Positions 50,727-63,302 of a DNA stretch of 64,000 nt are shown here, in pieces. The stretch's first letter is position 1, and each line of letters begins with the position of its first letter. The stretch is from Micropterix aruncella (lineage: Eukaryota; Arthropoda; Insecta; Lepidoptera; Micropterigidae). The position numbers and the translations under genes were made by a program. Under the pieces are notes generated by a model. The model worked only from the letters and a program-made list of their open reading frames with translations, searched no databases and had not been told where the DNA came from. The stretch lies in contig CALYMY010000063.1 of NCBI GenBank assembly GCA_944548615.1, positions 124,001 to 188,000 of the forward strand. The letters run 5' to 3'.

Positions 50727-53121
50727 GACGAGGGAACTCCTCAACGGTCAACCGTAGAGACGTGAAATTTGGTATAGGCATTCCATTATGATGGCAATTA
50801 CTAAGTTCCACCATGACATGGCTGCTGCACCCAGGGTTGGCTCCCGACGAGGGAACTTCTCAATGGTCAACCGTAGAGACGTGAAATTTGGTATAGGCAT
50901 TCCATTATGATGGCAATTACTAAGTTCCACTATGACATGGCTGCTGCACCCAGGGTTGGCTCCCGACGAGGGAACTCCTCAACGGTCAACCGTAGAGACG
51001 TGAAATTTGGTATAGGCATTCCATTATGATGGCAATTACTAAGTTCCACCATGACATGGCTGCTGCACCCAGGGTTGGCTCCCGACGAGGGAACTCCTCA
51101 ACGGTCAACCGTAGAGACGTGAAATTTGGTATAGGCATTCCATTATGATGGCAATTACTAAGTTCCACCATGACATGGCTGCTGCACCCAGGGTTGGCTC
51201 CCGACGAGGGAACTCCTCAACGATCAACCGTAGAGACGTGAAATTTGGTATAGGCATTCCATTATGATGGCAATTACTAAGTTCCACCATGACATGGCTG
51301 CTGCACCCAGGGTTGGCTCCCGACGAGGGAACTCCTCAACGGTCAACCGTAGAGACGTGAAATTTGGTATAGGCATTCCATTATGACGGCAATTTCTAAG
51401 TTCCACCATGACATCGCTGCTGCACCCAGGGTTGGCTCCCGACGAGGGAACTCCTCAACGGTCAACCGTAGAGACGTGAAATTTGGTATAGGCATTCCAT
51501 TATGATGGCAATTACTAAGTTCCACCATGACATGGCTGCTGCACCCAGGGTTGGCTCCCGACGAGGGAACTCCTCAACGGTCAACCGTAGAGACGTGAAA
51601 TTTGGTATATGCATTCCATTATGATGGCAATTACTAAGTTCCACCATGACATGGCTGCTGCACCCAGGGTTGGCTCCCGACGAGGGAACTCCTCAACGGT
51701 CAACCGTAGAGACGTGAAATTTGGTATAGGCATTCCATTATGATGGCAATTACTAAGTTCCACCATGACATGGCTGCTGCACCCAGGGTTGGCTCCCGAC
51801 GAGGGAACTCCTCAACGATCAACCGTAGAGACGTGAAATTTGGTATAGGCATTCCATTATGATGGCAATTACTAAGTTCCACCATGACATGGCTGCTGCA
51901 CCCAGGGTTGGCTCCCGACGAGGGAACTCCTCAACGGTCAACCGTAGAGACGTGAAATTGGGTATAGGCATTCCATTATGACGGCAATTTCTAAGTTCCA
52001 CCATGACATCGCTGCTGCACCCAGGGTTGGCTCCCGACGAGGGAACTCCTCAACGGTCAACCGTAGAGACGTGAAATTTGGTATAGGCATTCCATTATGA
52101 TGGCAATTACTAAGTTCCACCATGACATGGCTGCTGCACCCAGGGTTGGCTCCCGACGAGGGAACTCCTCAACGGTCAACCGTAGAGACGTGAAATTTGG
52201 TATAGGCATTCCATTATGATGGCAATTACTAAGTTCCACCATGACATGGCTGCTGCACCCAGGGTTGGCTCCCGACGAGGGAACTCCTCAACGATCAACC
52301 GTAGAGACGTGAAATTTGGTATAGGCATTCCATTATGATGGCAATTACTAAGTTCCACCATGACATGGCTGCTGCACCCAGGGTTGGCTCCCGACGAGGG
52401 AACTCCTCAACGGTCAACCATAGAGACGTGAAATTTGGTATAGGCATTCCATTATGACGGCAATTTCTAAGTTCCACCATGACATCGCTGCTGCACCCAG
52501 GGTTGGCTCCCGACGAGGGAACTCCTCAACGGTCAACCGTAGAGACGTGAAATTTGGTATAGGCATTCCATTATGATGGCAATTACTAAGTTCCACTATG
52601 ACATGGCTGCTGCACCCAGGGTTGGCTCCCGACGAGGGAACTCCTCAACGGTCAACCGTAGAGACGTGAAATTTGGTATAGGCATTCCATTATGATGGCA
52701 ATTACTAAGTTCCACCATGACATGGCTGCTGCACCCAGGGTTGGCTCCCGACGAGGGAACTCCTCAACGGTCAACCGTAGAGACGTGAAATTTGGTATAG
52801 GCATTCCATTATGACGGCAATTTCTAAGTTCCACCATGACATCGCTGCTGCACCCAGGGTTGGCTCCCGACGAGGGAACTCCTCAACGGTCAACCGTAGA
52901 GACGTGAAATTTGGTATAGGCATTCCATTATGATGGCAATTACTAAGTTCCACCATGACATGGCTGCTGCACCCAGGGTTGGCTCCCGACGAGGGAACTC
53001 CTCAACGGTCAACCGTAGAGACGTGAAATTTGGTATAGGCATTCCATTATGATGGCAATTACTAAGTTCCACCATGACATGGCTGCTGCACCCAGGGTTG
53101 GCTCCCGACGAGGGAACTCCT
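50727..53121 (+). repeat. A23: 119-bp monomer array, 20 monomers + 15 bp, recombinant
   Basis: Monomers 1-8 match A21/A22, including tatatgc (T at 51610). Monomers 9-20 match the last 12 monomers of A20 (G at 51960; A at 52420; H-C-F-C-C ending). The join near 51679 is in perfect monomer register. This is the longest array in the window. Confidence 0.95.
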
Positions 53122-54380
53122 GAACATAGAAATTGTTATGAATAAATGTCATTTTTCGAAAAAGACCGTGATAGAGTAAATCAAACGCGTTACGGTGTTT
53201 GGGCAGAACGAAGGCCTTTGAAATCTCTACGAAATGGCATTTTCGAAATTTTGACATTTTGAAATTTTTTATATAAACTTTCATTTTGAACATAGAAATT
53301 GTTATGAAAAAATCACATTTTTCGAAATAAATCGAGATAGAGTAAACCTACCGCGTTGCGGTCTTTGGCGAGATCGACACCCCGCTTAAGCTCTACAAAA
53401 TGGCATTTTTGAAATTTTGATATTTTGAAAATTATTATATAAACTTTCATTTTGAACTTGGAAATTATTATGAAAAAATCACATTTTTCGAAATAAATCG
53501 AGATAGAGTAAACCTAACGCGTTACGGTGTTCGGACAGAACGAAGGCCTTTGAAATCTCTACGAAATGGCATTTTCGAAATTTTGACATTTTGAATTTTT
53601 TTATATAAACTTTCATTTTGAACATAGACATTGTTATGAAAAAATCACATTTTTCGAAATAAATTGGCTCCCGACGTTTGAGGGCTATTGCGCTAAAAGG
53701 CATCAATACTCCTCCCTGTTTATTATTATCTAATAGAGTTTTGCTTTGCGCATCTAACGCTTCTTTTAATTTTCAAATCTGATTAATATTAACGGAATTA
53801 TAGACGATTTAATATCTGTATAGGTATATTGATTTATCGATTTAACGGTTTTGTTTCCATAGTAACGAGCTCAGGCGGTGGCCCGACTCGCAATAGAATA
53901 TTTATCGATTTAACGATTTCTGTTTCTATGGTAACTTCAGCCCTCGTCATACTTGCGAAAGTTTATTTATCGATTCTACGATTTTTGTTTTCAATAGTAG
54001 CGATCCGAGCCAAGGGAGTTTTAGTATTTTTCCCGCGGCTTCGTTTAATAAATTAAATATTATATTCTTTATTTTATCATATACACACAAGCGAGGTGTC
54101 AAAAGATAGGGTTTTAGAACGCTTTTCATTTCATTGCTTCTGCTTTTTATCTCGTCTTCTTCTTCTTCTATAATTACTTTTCAATACTATTTAATCTGTG
54201 CTTTTTCATTTTCATTTTCAGTGCCTTTGATCAACGAGAAGAGACAATATGGAGACCACAGAAATAAAAGTGCCGTTTCGGAATTTCGAAGAAATACCGG
54301 AACGAGCCAGAGATATTGCCCGCGAGGCGTTAAACGAATTAAAAGGAGTAAACAACCTACGGAAAGAGGTACGTGACAAG
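53122..54380 (+). repeat. L23: linker, 1,259 bp
   Basis: C at 53976 and A at 54267 (Glu7Lys). C at 53709 is private and breaks one pair of the stem-loop. Open frame 54249-54419. Confidence 0.95.
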
Positions 54381-55347
54381 GACGAGGGAACTCCTCAACG
54401 GTCAACCGTAGAGACGTGAAATTTGGTATAGGCATTCCATTATGATGGCAATTACTAAGTTCCACCATGACATGGCTGCTGCACCCAGGGTTGGCTCCCG
54501 ACGAGGGAACTTCTCAATGGTCAACCGTAGAGACGTGAAATTTGGTATAGGCATTCCATTATGATGGCAATTACTAAGTTCCACTATGACATGGCTGCTG
54601 CACCCAGGGTTGGCTCCCGACGAGGGAACTCCTCAACGGTCAACCGTAGAGACGTGAAATTTGGTATAGGCATTCCATTATGATGGCAATTACTAAGTTC
54701 CACCATGACATGGCTGCTGCACCCAGGGTTGGCTCCCGACGAGGGAACTCCTCAACGGTCAACCGTAGAGACGTGAAATTTGGTATAGGCATTCCATTAT
54801 GATGGCAATTACTAAGTTCCACCATGACATGGCTGCTGCACCCAGGGTTGGCTCCCGACGAGGGAACTCCTCAACGATCAACCGTAGAGACGTGAAATTT
54901 GGTATAGGCATTCCATTATGATGGCAATTACTAAGTTCCACCATGACATGGCTGCTGCACCCAGGGTTGGCTCCCGACGAGGGAACTCCTCAACGGTCAA
55001 CCGTAGAGACGTGAAATTTGGTATAGGCATTCCATTATGACGGCAATTTCTAAGTTCCACCATGACATCGCTGCTGCACCCAGGGTTGGCTCCCGACGAG
55101 GGAACTCCTCAACGGTCAACCGTAGAGACGTGAAATTTGGTATAGGCATTCCATTATGATGGCAATTACTAAGTTCCACCATGACATGGCTGCTGCACCC
55201 AGGGTTGGCTCCCGACGAGGGAACTCCTCAACGGTCAACCGTAGAGACGTGAAATTTGGTATATGCATTCCATTATGATGGCAATTACTAAGTTCCACCA
55301 TGACATGGCTGCTGCACCCAGGGTTGGCTCCCGACGAGGGAACTCCT
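54381..55347 (+). repeat. A24: 119-bp monomer array, 8 monomers + 15 bp
   Basis: Standard order with tatatgc in the last monomer (T at 55264). It corresponds to A21 at a distance of 8,106 bp. Confidence 0.96.
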
Positions 55348-56606
55348 GAACATAGAAATTGTTATGAATAAATGTCATTTTTCGAAAAAGACCGTGATAG
55401 AGTAAATCAAACGCGTTACGGTGTTTGGGCAGAACGAAGGCCTTTGAAATCTCTACGAAATGGCATTTTCGAAATTTTGACATTTTGAAATTTTTTATAT
55501 AAACTTTCATTTTGAACATAGAAATTGTTATGAAAAAATCACATTTTTCGAAATAAATCGAGATAGAGTAAACCTACCGCGTTGCGGTCTTTGGCGAGAT
55601 CGACACCCCGCTTAAGCTCTACAAAATGGCATTTTTGAAATTTTGATATTTTGAAAATTATTATATAAACTTTCATTTTGAACTTGGAAATTATTATGAA
55701 AAAATCACATTTTTCGAAATAAATCGAGATAGAGTAAACCTAACGCGTTACGGTGTTCGGACAGAACGAAGGCCTTTGAAATCTCTACGAAATGGCATTT
55801 TCGAAATTTTGACATTTTGAATTTTTTTATATAAACTTTCATTTTGAACATAGACATTGTTATGAAAAAATCACATTTTTCGAAATAAATTGGCTCCCGA
55901 CGTTTGAGGGCTATTGCGCTAAAAGGCATCAATAGTCCTCCCTGTTTATTATTATCTAATAGAGTTTTGCTTTGCGCATCTAACGCTTCTTTTAATTTTC
56001 AAATCTGATTAATATTAACGGAATTATAGACGATTTAATATCTGTATAGGTATATTGATTTATCGATTTAACGGTTTTGTTTCCATAGTAACGAGCTCAG
56101 GCGGTGGCCCGACTCGCAATAGAATATTTATCGATTTAACGATTTCTGTTTCTATGGTAACTTCAGCCCTCGTCATACTTGCGAAAGTTTATTTATCGAT
56201 TTTACGATTTTTGTTTTCAATAGTAGCGATCCGAGCCAAGGGAGTTTTAGTATTTTTCCCGCGGCTTCGTTTAATAAATTAAATATTATATTCTTTATTT
56301 TATCATATACACACAAGCGAGGTGTCAAAAGATAGGGTTTTAGAACGCTTTTCATTTCATTGCTTCTGCTTTTTATCTCGTCTTCTTCTTCTTCTATAAT
56401 TACTTTTCAATACTATTTAATCTGTGCTTTTTCATTTTCATTTTCAGTGCCTTTGATCAACGAGAAGAGACAATATGGAGACCACAGAAATAGAAGTGCC
56501 GTTTCGGAATTTCGAAGAAATACCGGAACGAGCCAGAGATATTGCCCGCGAGGCGTTAAACGAATTAAAAGGAGTAAACAACCTACGGAAAGAGGTACGT
56601 GACAAG
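55348..56606 (+). repeat. L24: linker, 1,259 bp
   Basis: Consensus at both L20-L23 marks, so the resemblance to L21 ends within this linker. Open frame 56475-56645. Confidence 0.95.
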
Positions 56607-56978
56607 GACGAGGGAACTCCTCAACGGTCAACCGTAGAGACGTGAAATTTGGTATAGGCATTCCATTATGATGGCAATTACTAAGTTCCACCATGACATG
56701 GCTGCTGCACCCAGGGTTGGCTCCCGACGAGGGAACTCCTCAACGGTCAACCGTAGAGACGTGAAATTTGGTATAGGCATTCCATTATGATGGCAATTAC
56801 TAAGTTCCACCATGACATGGCTGCTGCACCCAGGGTTGGCTCCCGACGAGGGAACTCCTCAACGGTCAACCGTAGAGACGTGAAATTTGGTATAGGCATT
56901 CCATTATGATGGCAATTACTAAGTTCCACCATGACATGGCTGCTGCACCCAGGGTTGGCTCCCGACGAGGGAACTCCT
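56607..56978 (+). repeat. A25: 119-bp monomer array, 3 monomers + 15 bp
   Basis: The order is C-C-C, a contraction of five monomers that removed B, E and F. Confidence 0.96.
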
Positions 56979-58237
56979 GAACATAGAAATTGTTATGAAT
57001 AAATGTCATTTTTCGAAAAAGACCGTGATAGAGTAAATCAAACGCGTTACGGTGTTTGGGCAGAACGAAGGCCTTTGAAATCTCTACGAAATGGCATTTT
57101 CGAAATTTTGACATTTTGAAATTTTTTATATAAACTTTCATTTTGAACATAGAAATTGTTATGAAAAAATCACATTTTTCGAAATAAATCGAGATAGAGT
57201 AAACCTACCGCGTTGCGGTCTTTGGCGAGATCGACACCCCACTTAAGCTCTACAAAATAGCATTTTTGAAATTTTGATATTTTGAAAATTATTATATAAA
57301 CTTTCATTTTGAACTTGGAAATTATTATGAAAAAATCACATTTTTCGAAATAAATCGAGATAGAGTAAACCTAACGCGTTACGGTGTTCGGACAGAACGA
57401 AGGCCTTTGAAATCTCTACGAAATGGCATTTTCGAAATTTTGACATTTTGAATTTTTTTATATAAACTTTCATTTTGAACATAGACATTGTTATGAAAAA
57501 ATCACATTTTTCGAAATAAATTGGCTCCCGACGTTTGAGGGCTATTGCGCTAAAAGGCATCAATAGTCCTCCCTGTTTATTATTATCTAATAGAGTTTTG
57601 CTTTGCGCATCTAACGCTTCTTTTAATTTTCAAATCTGATTAATATTAACGGAATTATAGACGATTTAATATCTGTATAGGTATATTGATTTATCGATTT
57701 AACGGTTTTGTTTCCATAGTAACGAGCTCAGGCGGTGGCCCGACTCGCAATAGAATATTTATCGATTTAACGATTTCTGTTTCTATGGTAACTTCAGCCC
57801 TCGTCATACTTGCGAAAGTTTATTTATCGATTTTACGATTTTTGTTTTCAATAGTAGCGATCCGAGCCAAGGGAGTTTTAGTATTTTTCCCGCGGCTTCG
57901 TTTAATAAATTAAATATTATATTCTTTATTTTATCATATACACACAAGCGAGGTGTCAAAAGATAGGGTTTTAGAACGCTTTTCATTTCATTGCTTCTGC
58001 TTTTTATCTCGTCTTCTTCTTCTTCTATAATTACTTTTCAATACTATTTAATCTGTGCTTTTTCATTTTCATTTTCAGTGCCTTTGATCAACGAGAAGAG
58101 ACAATATGGAGACCACAGAAATAGAAGTGCCGTTTCGGAATTTCGAAGAAATACCGGAACGAGCCAGAGATATTGCCCGCGAGGCGTTAAACGAATTAAA
58201 AGGAGTAAACAACCTACGGAAAGAGGTACGTGACAAG
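56979..58237 (+). repeat. L25: linker, 1,259 bp
   Basis: A at 57241 and A at 57259 in 166-bp copy 2 are shared only with L26. Open frame 58106-58276. Confidence 0.95.
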
Positions 58238-60037
58238 GACGAGGGAACTCCTCAACGGTCAACCGTAGAGACGTGAAATTTGGTATAGGCATTCCATTAT
58301 GATGGCAATTACTAAGTTCCACCATGACATGGCTGCTGCACCCAGGGTTGGCTCCCGACGAGGGAACTTCTCAATGGTCAACCGTAGAGACGTGAAATTT
58401 GGTATAGGCATTCCATTATGATGGCAATTACTAAGTTCCACTATGACATGGCTGCTGCACCCAGGGTTGGCTCCCGACGAGGGAACTCCTCAACGGTCAA
58501 CCGTAGAGACGTGAAATTTGGTATAGGCATTCCATTATGATGGCAATTACTAAGTTCCACCATGACATGGCTGCTGCACCCAGGGTTGGCTCCCGACGAG
58601 GGAACTCCTCAACGGTCAACCGTAGAGACGTGAAATTTGGTTTAGGCATTCCATTATGATGGCAATTACTAAGTTCCACCATGACATGGCTGCTGCACCC
58701 AGGGTTGGCTCCCGACGAGGGAACTCCTCAACGATCAACCGTAGAGACGTGAAATTTGGTATAGGCATTCCATTATGATGGCAATTACTAAGTTCCACCA
58801 TGACATGGCTGCTGCACCCAGGGTTGGCTCCCGACGAGGGAACTCCTCAACGGTCAACCGTAGAGACGTGAAATTTGGTATAGGCATTCCATTATGACGG
58901 CAATTTCTAAGTTCCACCATGACATCGCTGCTGCACCCAGGGTTGGCTCCCGACGAGGGAACTCCTCAACGGTCAACCGTAGAGACGTGAAATTTGGTAT
59001 AGGCATTCCATTATGATGGCAATTACTAAGTTCCACCATGACATGGCTGCTGCACCCAGGGTTGGCTCCCGACGAGGGAACTCCTCAACGGTCAACCGTA
59101 GAGACGTGAAATTTGGTATAGGCATTCCATTATGATGGCAATTACTAAGTTCCACCATGACATGGCTGCTGCACCCAGGGTTGGCTCCCGACGAGGGAAC
59201 TTCTCAATGGTCAACCGTAGAGACGTGAAATTTGGTATAGGCATTCCATTATGATGGCAATTACTAAGTTCCACTATGACATGGCTGCTGCACCCAGGGT
59301 TGGCTCCCGACGAGGGAACTCCTCAACGGTCAACCGTAGAGACGTGAAATTTGGTATAGGCATTCCATTATGATGGCAATTACTAAGTTCCACCATGACA
59401 TGGCTGCTGCACCCAGGGTTGGCTCCCGACGAGGGAACTCCTCAACGGTCAACCGTAGAGACGTGAAATTTGGTATAGGCATTCCATTATGATGGCAATT
59501 ACTAAGTTCCACCATGACATGGCTGCTGCACCCAGGGTTGGCTCCCGACGAGGGAACTCCTCAACGATCAACCGTAGAGACGTGAAATTTGGTATAGGCA
59601 TTCCAATATGATGGCAATTACTAAGTTCCACCATGACATGGCTGCTGCACCCAGGGTTGGCTCCCGACGAGGGAACTCCTCAACGGTCAACCGTAGAGAC
59701 GTGAAATTTGGTATAGGCATTCCATTATGACGGCAATTTCTAAGTTCCACCATGACATCGCTGCTGCACCCAGGGTTGGCTCCCGACGAGGGAACTCCTC
59801 AACGGTCAACCGTAGAGACGTGAAATTTGGTATAGGCATTCCATTATGATGGCAATTACTAAGTTCCACCATGACATGGCTGCTGCACCCAGGGTTGGCT
59901 CCCGACGAGGGAACTCCTCAACGGTCAACCGTAGAGACGTGAAATTTGGTATAGGCATTCCATTATGATGGCAATTACTAAGTTCCACCATGACATGGCT
60001 GCTGCACCCAGGGTTGGCTCCCGACGAGGGAACTCCT
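58238..60037 (+). repeat. A26: 119-bp monomer array, 15 monomers + 15 bp
   Basis: The order is C-B-C-C-E-F-C-C-B-C-C-E-F-C-C, a full 8-monomer array fused in register to monomers 2-8 of another. It reaches 15 monomers by a different route from A18/A20. Marks are T at 58642 and ccaatatg (A at 59607). Confidence 0.95.
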
Positions 60038-61299
60038 GAACATAGAAATTGTTATGAATAAATGTCATTTTTCGAAAAAGACCGTGATAGAGTAAATCAA
60101 ACGCGTTACGGTGTTTGGGCAGAACGAAGGCCTTTGAAATCTCTACGAAATGGCATTTTCGAAATTTTGACATTTTGAAATTTTTTATATAAACTTTCAT
60201 TTTGAACATAGAAATTGTTATGAAAAAATCACATTTTTCGAAATAAATCGAGATAGAGTAAACCTACCGCGTTGCGGTCTTTGGCGAGATCGACACCCCA
60301 CTTAAGCTCTACAAAATAGCATTTTTGAAATTTTGATATTTTGAAAATTATTATATAAACTTTCATTTTGAACTTGGAAATTATTATGAAAAAATCACAT
60401 TTTTCGAAATAAATCGAGATAGAGTAAACCTAACGCGTTACGGTGTTCGGACAGAACGAAGGCCTTTGAAATCTCTACGAAATGGCATTTTCGAAATTTT
60501 GACATTTTGAATTTTTTTATATAAACTTTCATTTTGAACATAGACATTGTTATGAAAAAATCACATTTTTCGAAATAAATTGGCTCCCGACGTTTGAGGG
60601 CTATTGCGCTAAAAGGCATCAATAGTCCTCCCTGTTTATTATTATCTAATAGAGTTTTGCTTTGCGCATCTAACGCTTCTTTTAATTTTCAAATCTGATT
60701 AATATTAACGGAATTATAGACGATTTAATATCTGTATAGGTATATTGATTTATCGATTTAACGGTTTTGTTTCCATAGTAACGAGCTCAGGCGGTGGCCC
60801 GACTCGCAATAGAATATTTATCGATTTAACGATTTCTGTTTCTATGGTAACTTCAGCCCTCGTCATACTTGCGAAAGTTTATTTATCGATTTTACGATTT
60901 TTGTTTTCAATAGTAGCGATCCGAGCCAAGGGAGTTTTAGTATTTTTCCCGCGGCTTCGTTTAATAAATTAAATATTATATTCTTTATTTTATCATATAC
61001 ACACAAGCGAGGTGTCAAAAGATAGGGTTTTAGAACGCTTTTCATTTCATTGCTTCTGCTTTTTATCTCGTCTTCTTCTTCTTCTTCTATAATTACTTTT
61101 CAATACTATTTAATCTGTGCTTTTTCATTTTCATTTTCAGTGCCTTTGATCAACGAGAAGAGACAATATGGAGACCACAGAAATAGAAGTGCCGTTTCGG
61201 AATTTCGAAGAAATACCGGAACGAGCCAGAGATATTGCCCGCGAGGCGTTAAACGAATTAAAAGGAGTAAACAACCTACGGAAAGAGGTACGTGACAAG
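60038..61299 (+). repeat. L26: linker, 1,262 bp (+3)
   Basis: It shares the L25 marks (A at 60300 and A at 60318) and has a sixth TCT unit. Open frame 61168-61338. Confidence 0.95.
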
Positions 61300-61671
61300 G
61301 ACGAGGGAACTCCTCAACGGTCAACCGTAGAGACGTGAAATTTGGTATAGGCATTCCATTATGATGGCAATTACTAAGTTCCACCATGACATGGCTGCTG
61401 CACCCAGGGTTGGCTCCCGACGAGGGAACTCCTCAACGGTCAACCGTAGAGACGTGAAATTTGGTATAGGCATTCCATTATGATGGCAATTACTAAGTTC
61501 CACTATGACATGGCTGCTGCACCCAGGGTTGGCTCCCGACGAGGGAACTCCTCAACGGTCAACCGTAGAGACGTGAAATTTGGTATAGGCATTCCATTAT
61601 GATGGCAATTACTAAGTTCCACCATGACATGGCTGCTGCACCCAGGGTTGGCTCCCGACGAGGGAACTCCT
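61300..61671 (+). repeat. A27: 119-bp monomer array, 3 monomers + 15 bp
   Basis: The order is C-H-C. The middle monomer keeps the B mark ccactatg but a C-type front. Confidence 0.95.
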
Positions 61672-62930
61672 GAACATAGAAATTGTTATGAATAAATGTC
61701 ATTTTTCGAAAAAGACCGTGATAGAGTAAATCAAACGCGTTACGGTGTTTGGGCAGAACGAAGGCCTTTGAAATCTCTACGAAATGGCATTTTCGAAATT
61801 TTGACATTTTGAAATTTTTTATATAAACTTTCATTTTGAACATAGAAATTGTTATGAAAAAATCACATTTTTCGAAATAAATCGAGATAGAGTAAACCTA
61901 CCGCGTTGCGGTCTTTGGCGAGATCGACACCCCGCTTAAGCTCTACAAAATGGCATTTTTGAAATTTTGATATTTTGAAAATTATTATATAAACTTTCAT
62001 TTTGAACTTGGAAATTATTATGAAAAAATCACATTTTTCGAAATAAATCGAGATAGAGTAAACCTAACGCGTTACGGTGTTCGGACAGAACGAAGGCCTT
62101 TGAAATCTCTACGAAATGGCATTTTCGAAATTTTGACATTTTGAATTTTTTTATATAAACTTTCATTTTGAACATAGACATTGTTATGAAAAAATCACAT
62201 TTTTCGAAATAAATTGGCTCCCGACGTTTGAGGGCTATTGCGCTAAAAGGCATCAATAGTCCTCCCTGTTTATTATTATCTAATAGAGTTTTGCTTTGCG
62301 CATCTAACGCTTCTTTTAATTTTCAAATCTGATTAATATTAACGGAATTATAGACGATTTAATATCTGTATAGGTATATTGATTTATCGATTTAACGGTT
62401 TTGTTTCCATAGTAACGAGCTCAGGCGGTGGCCCGACTCGCAATAGAATATTTATCGATTTAACGATTTCTGTTTCTATGGTAACTTCAGCCCTCGTCAT
62501 ACTTGCGAAAGTTTATTTATCGATTTTACGATTTTTGTTTTCAATAGTAGCGATCCGAGCCAAGGGAGTTTTAGTATTTTTCCCGCGGCTTCGTTTAATA
62601 AATTAAATATTATATTCTTTATTTTATCATATACACACAAGCGAGGTGTCAAAAGATAGGGTTTTAGAACGCTTTTCATTTCATTGCTTCTGCTTTTTAT
62701 CTCGTCTTCTTCTTCTTCTATAATTACTTTTCAATACTATTTAATCTGTGCTTTTTCATTTTCATTTTCAGTGCCTTTGATCAACGAGAAGAGACAATAT
62801 GGAGACCACAGAAATAGAAGTGCCGTTTCGGAATTTCGAAGAAATACCGGAACGAGCCAGAGATATTGCCCGCGAGGCGTTAAACGAATTAAAAGGAGTA
62901 AACAACCTACGGAAAGAGGTACGTGACAAG
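61672..62930 (+). repeat. L27: linker, 1,259 bp
   Basis: Consensus copy. Open frame 62799-62969. Confidence 0.95.
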
Positions 62931-63302
62931 GACGAGGGAACTCCTCAACGGTCAACCGTAGAGACGTGAAATTTGGTATAGGCATTCCATTATGATGGCA
63001 ATTACTAAGTTCCACCATGACATGGCTGCTGCACCCAGGGTTGGCTCCCGACGAGGGAACTCCTCAACGGTCAACCGTAGAGACGTGAAATTTGGTATAG
63101 GCATTCCATTATGATGGCAATTACTAAGTTCCACCATGACATGGCTGCTGCACCCAGGGTTGGCTCCCGACGAGGGAACTCCTCAACGGTCAACCGTAGA
63201 GACGTGAAATTTGGTATAGGCATTCCATTATGATGGCAATTACTAAGTTCCACCATGACATGGCTGCTGCACCCAGGGTTGGCTCCCGACGAGGGAACTC
63301 CT
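62931..63302 (+). repeat. A28: 119-bp monomer array, 3 monomers + 15 bp
   Basis: The order is C-C-C, identical in structure to A25. Confidence 0.96.
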
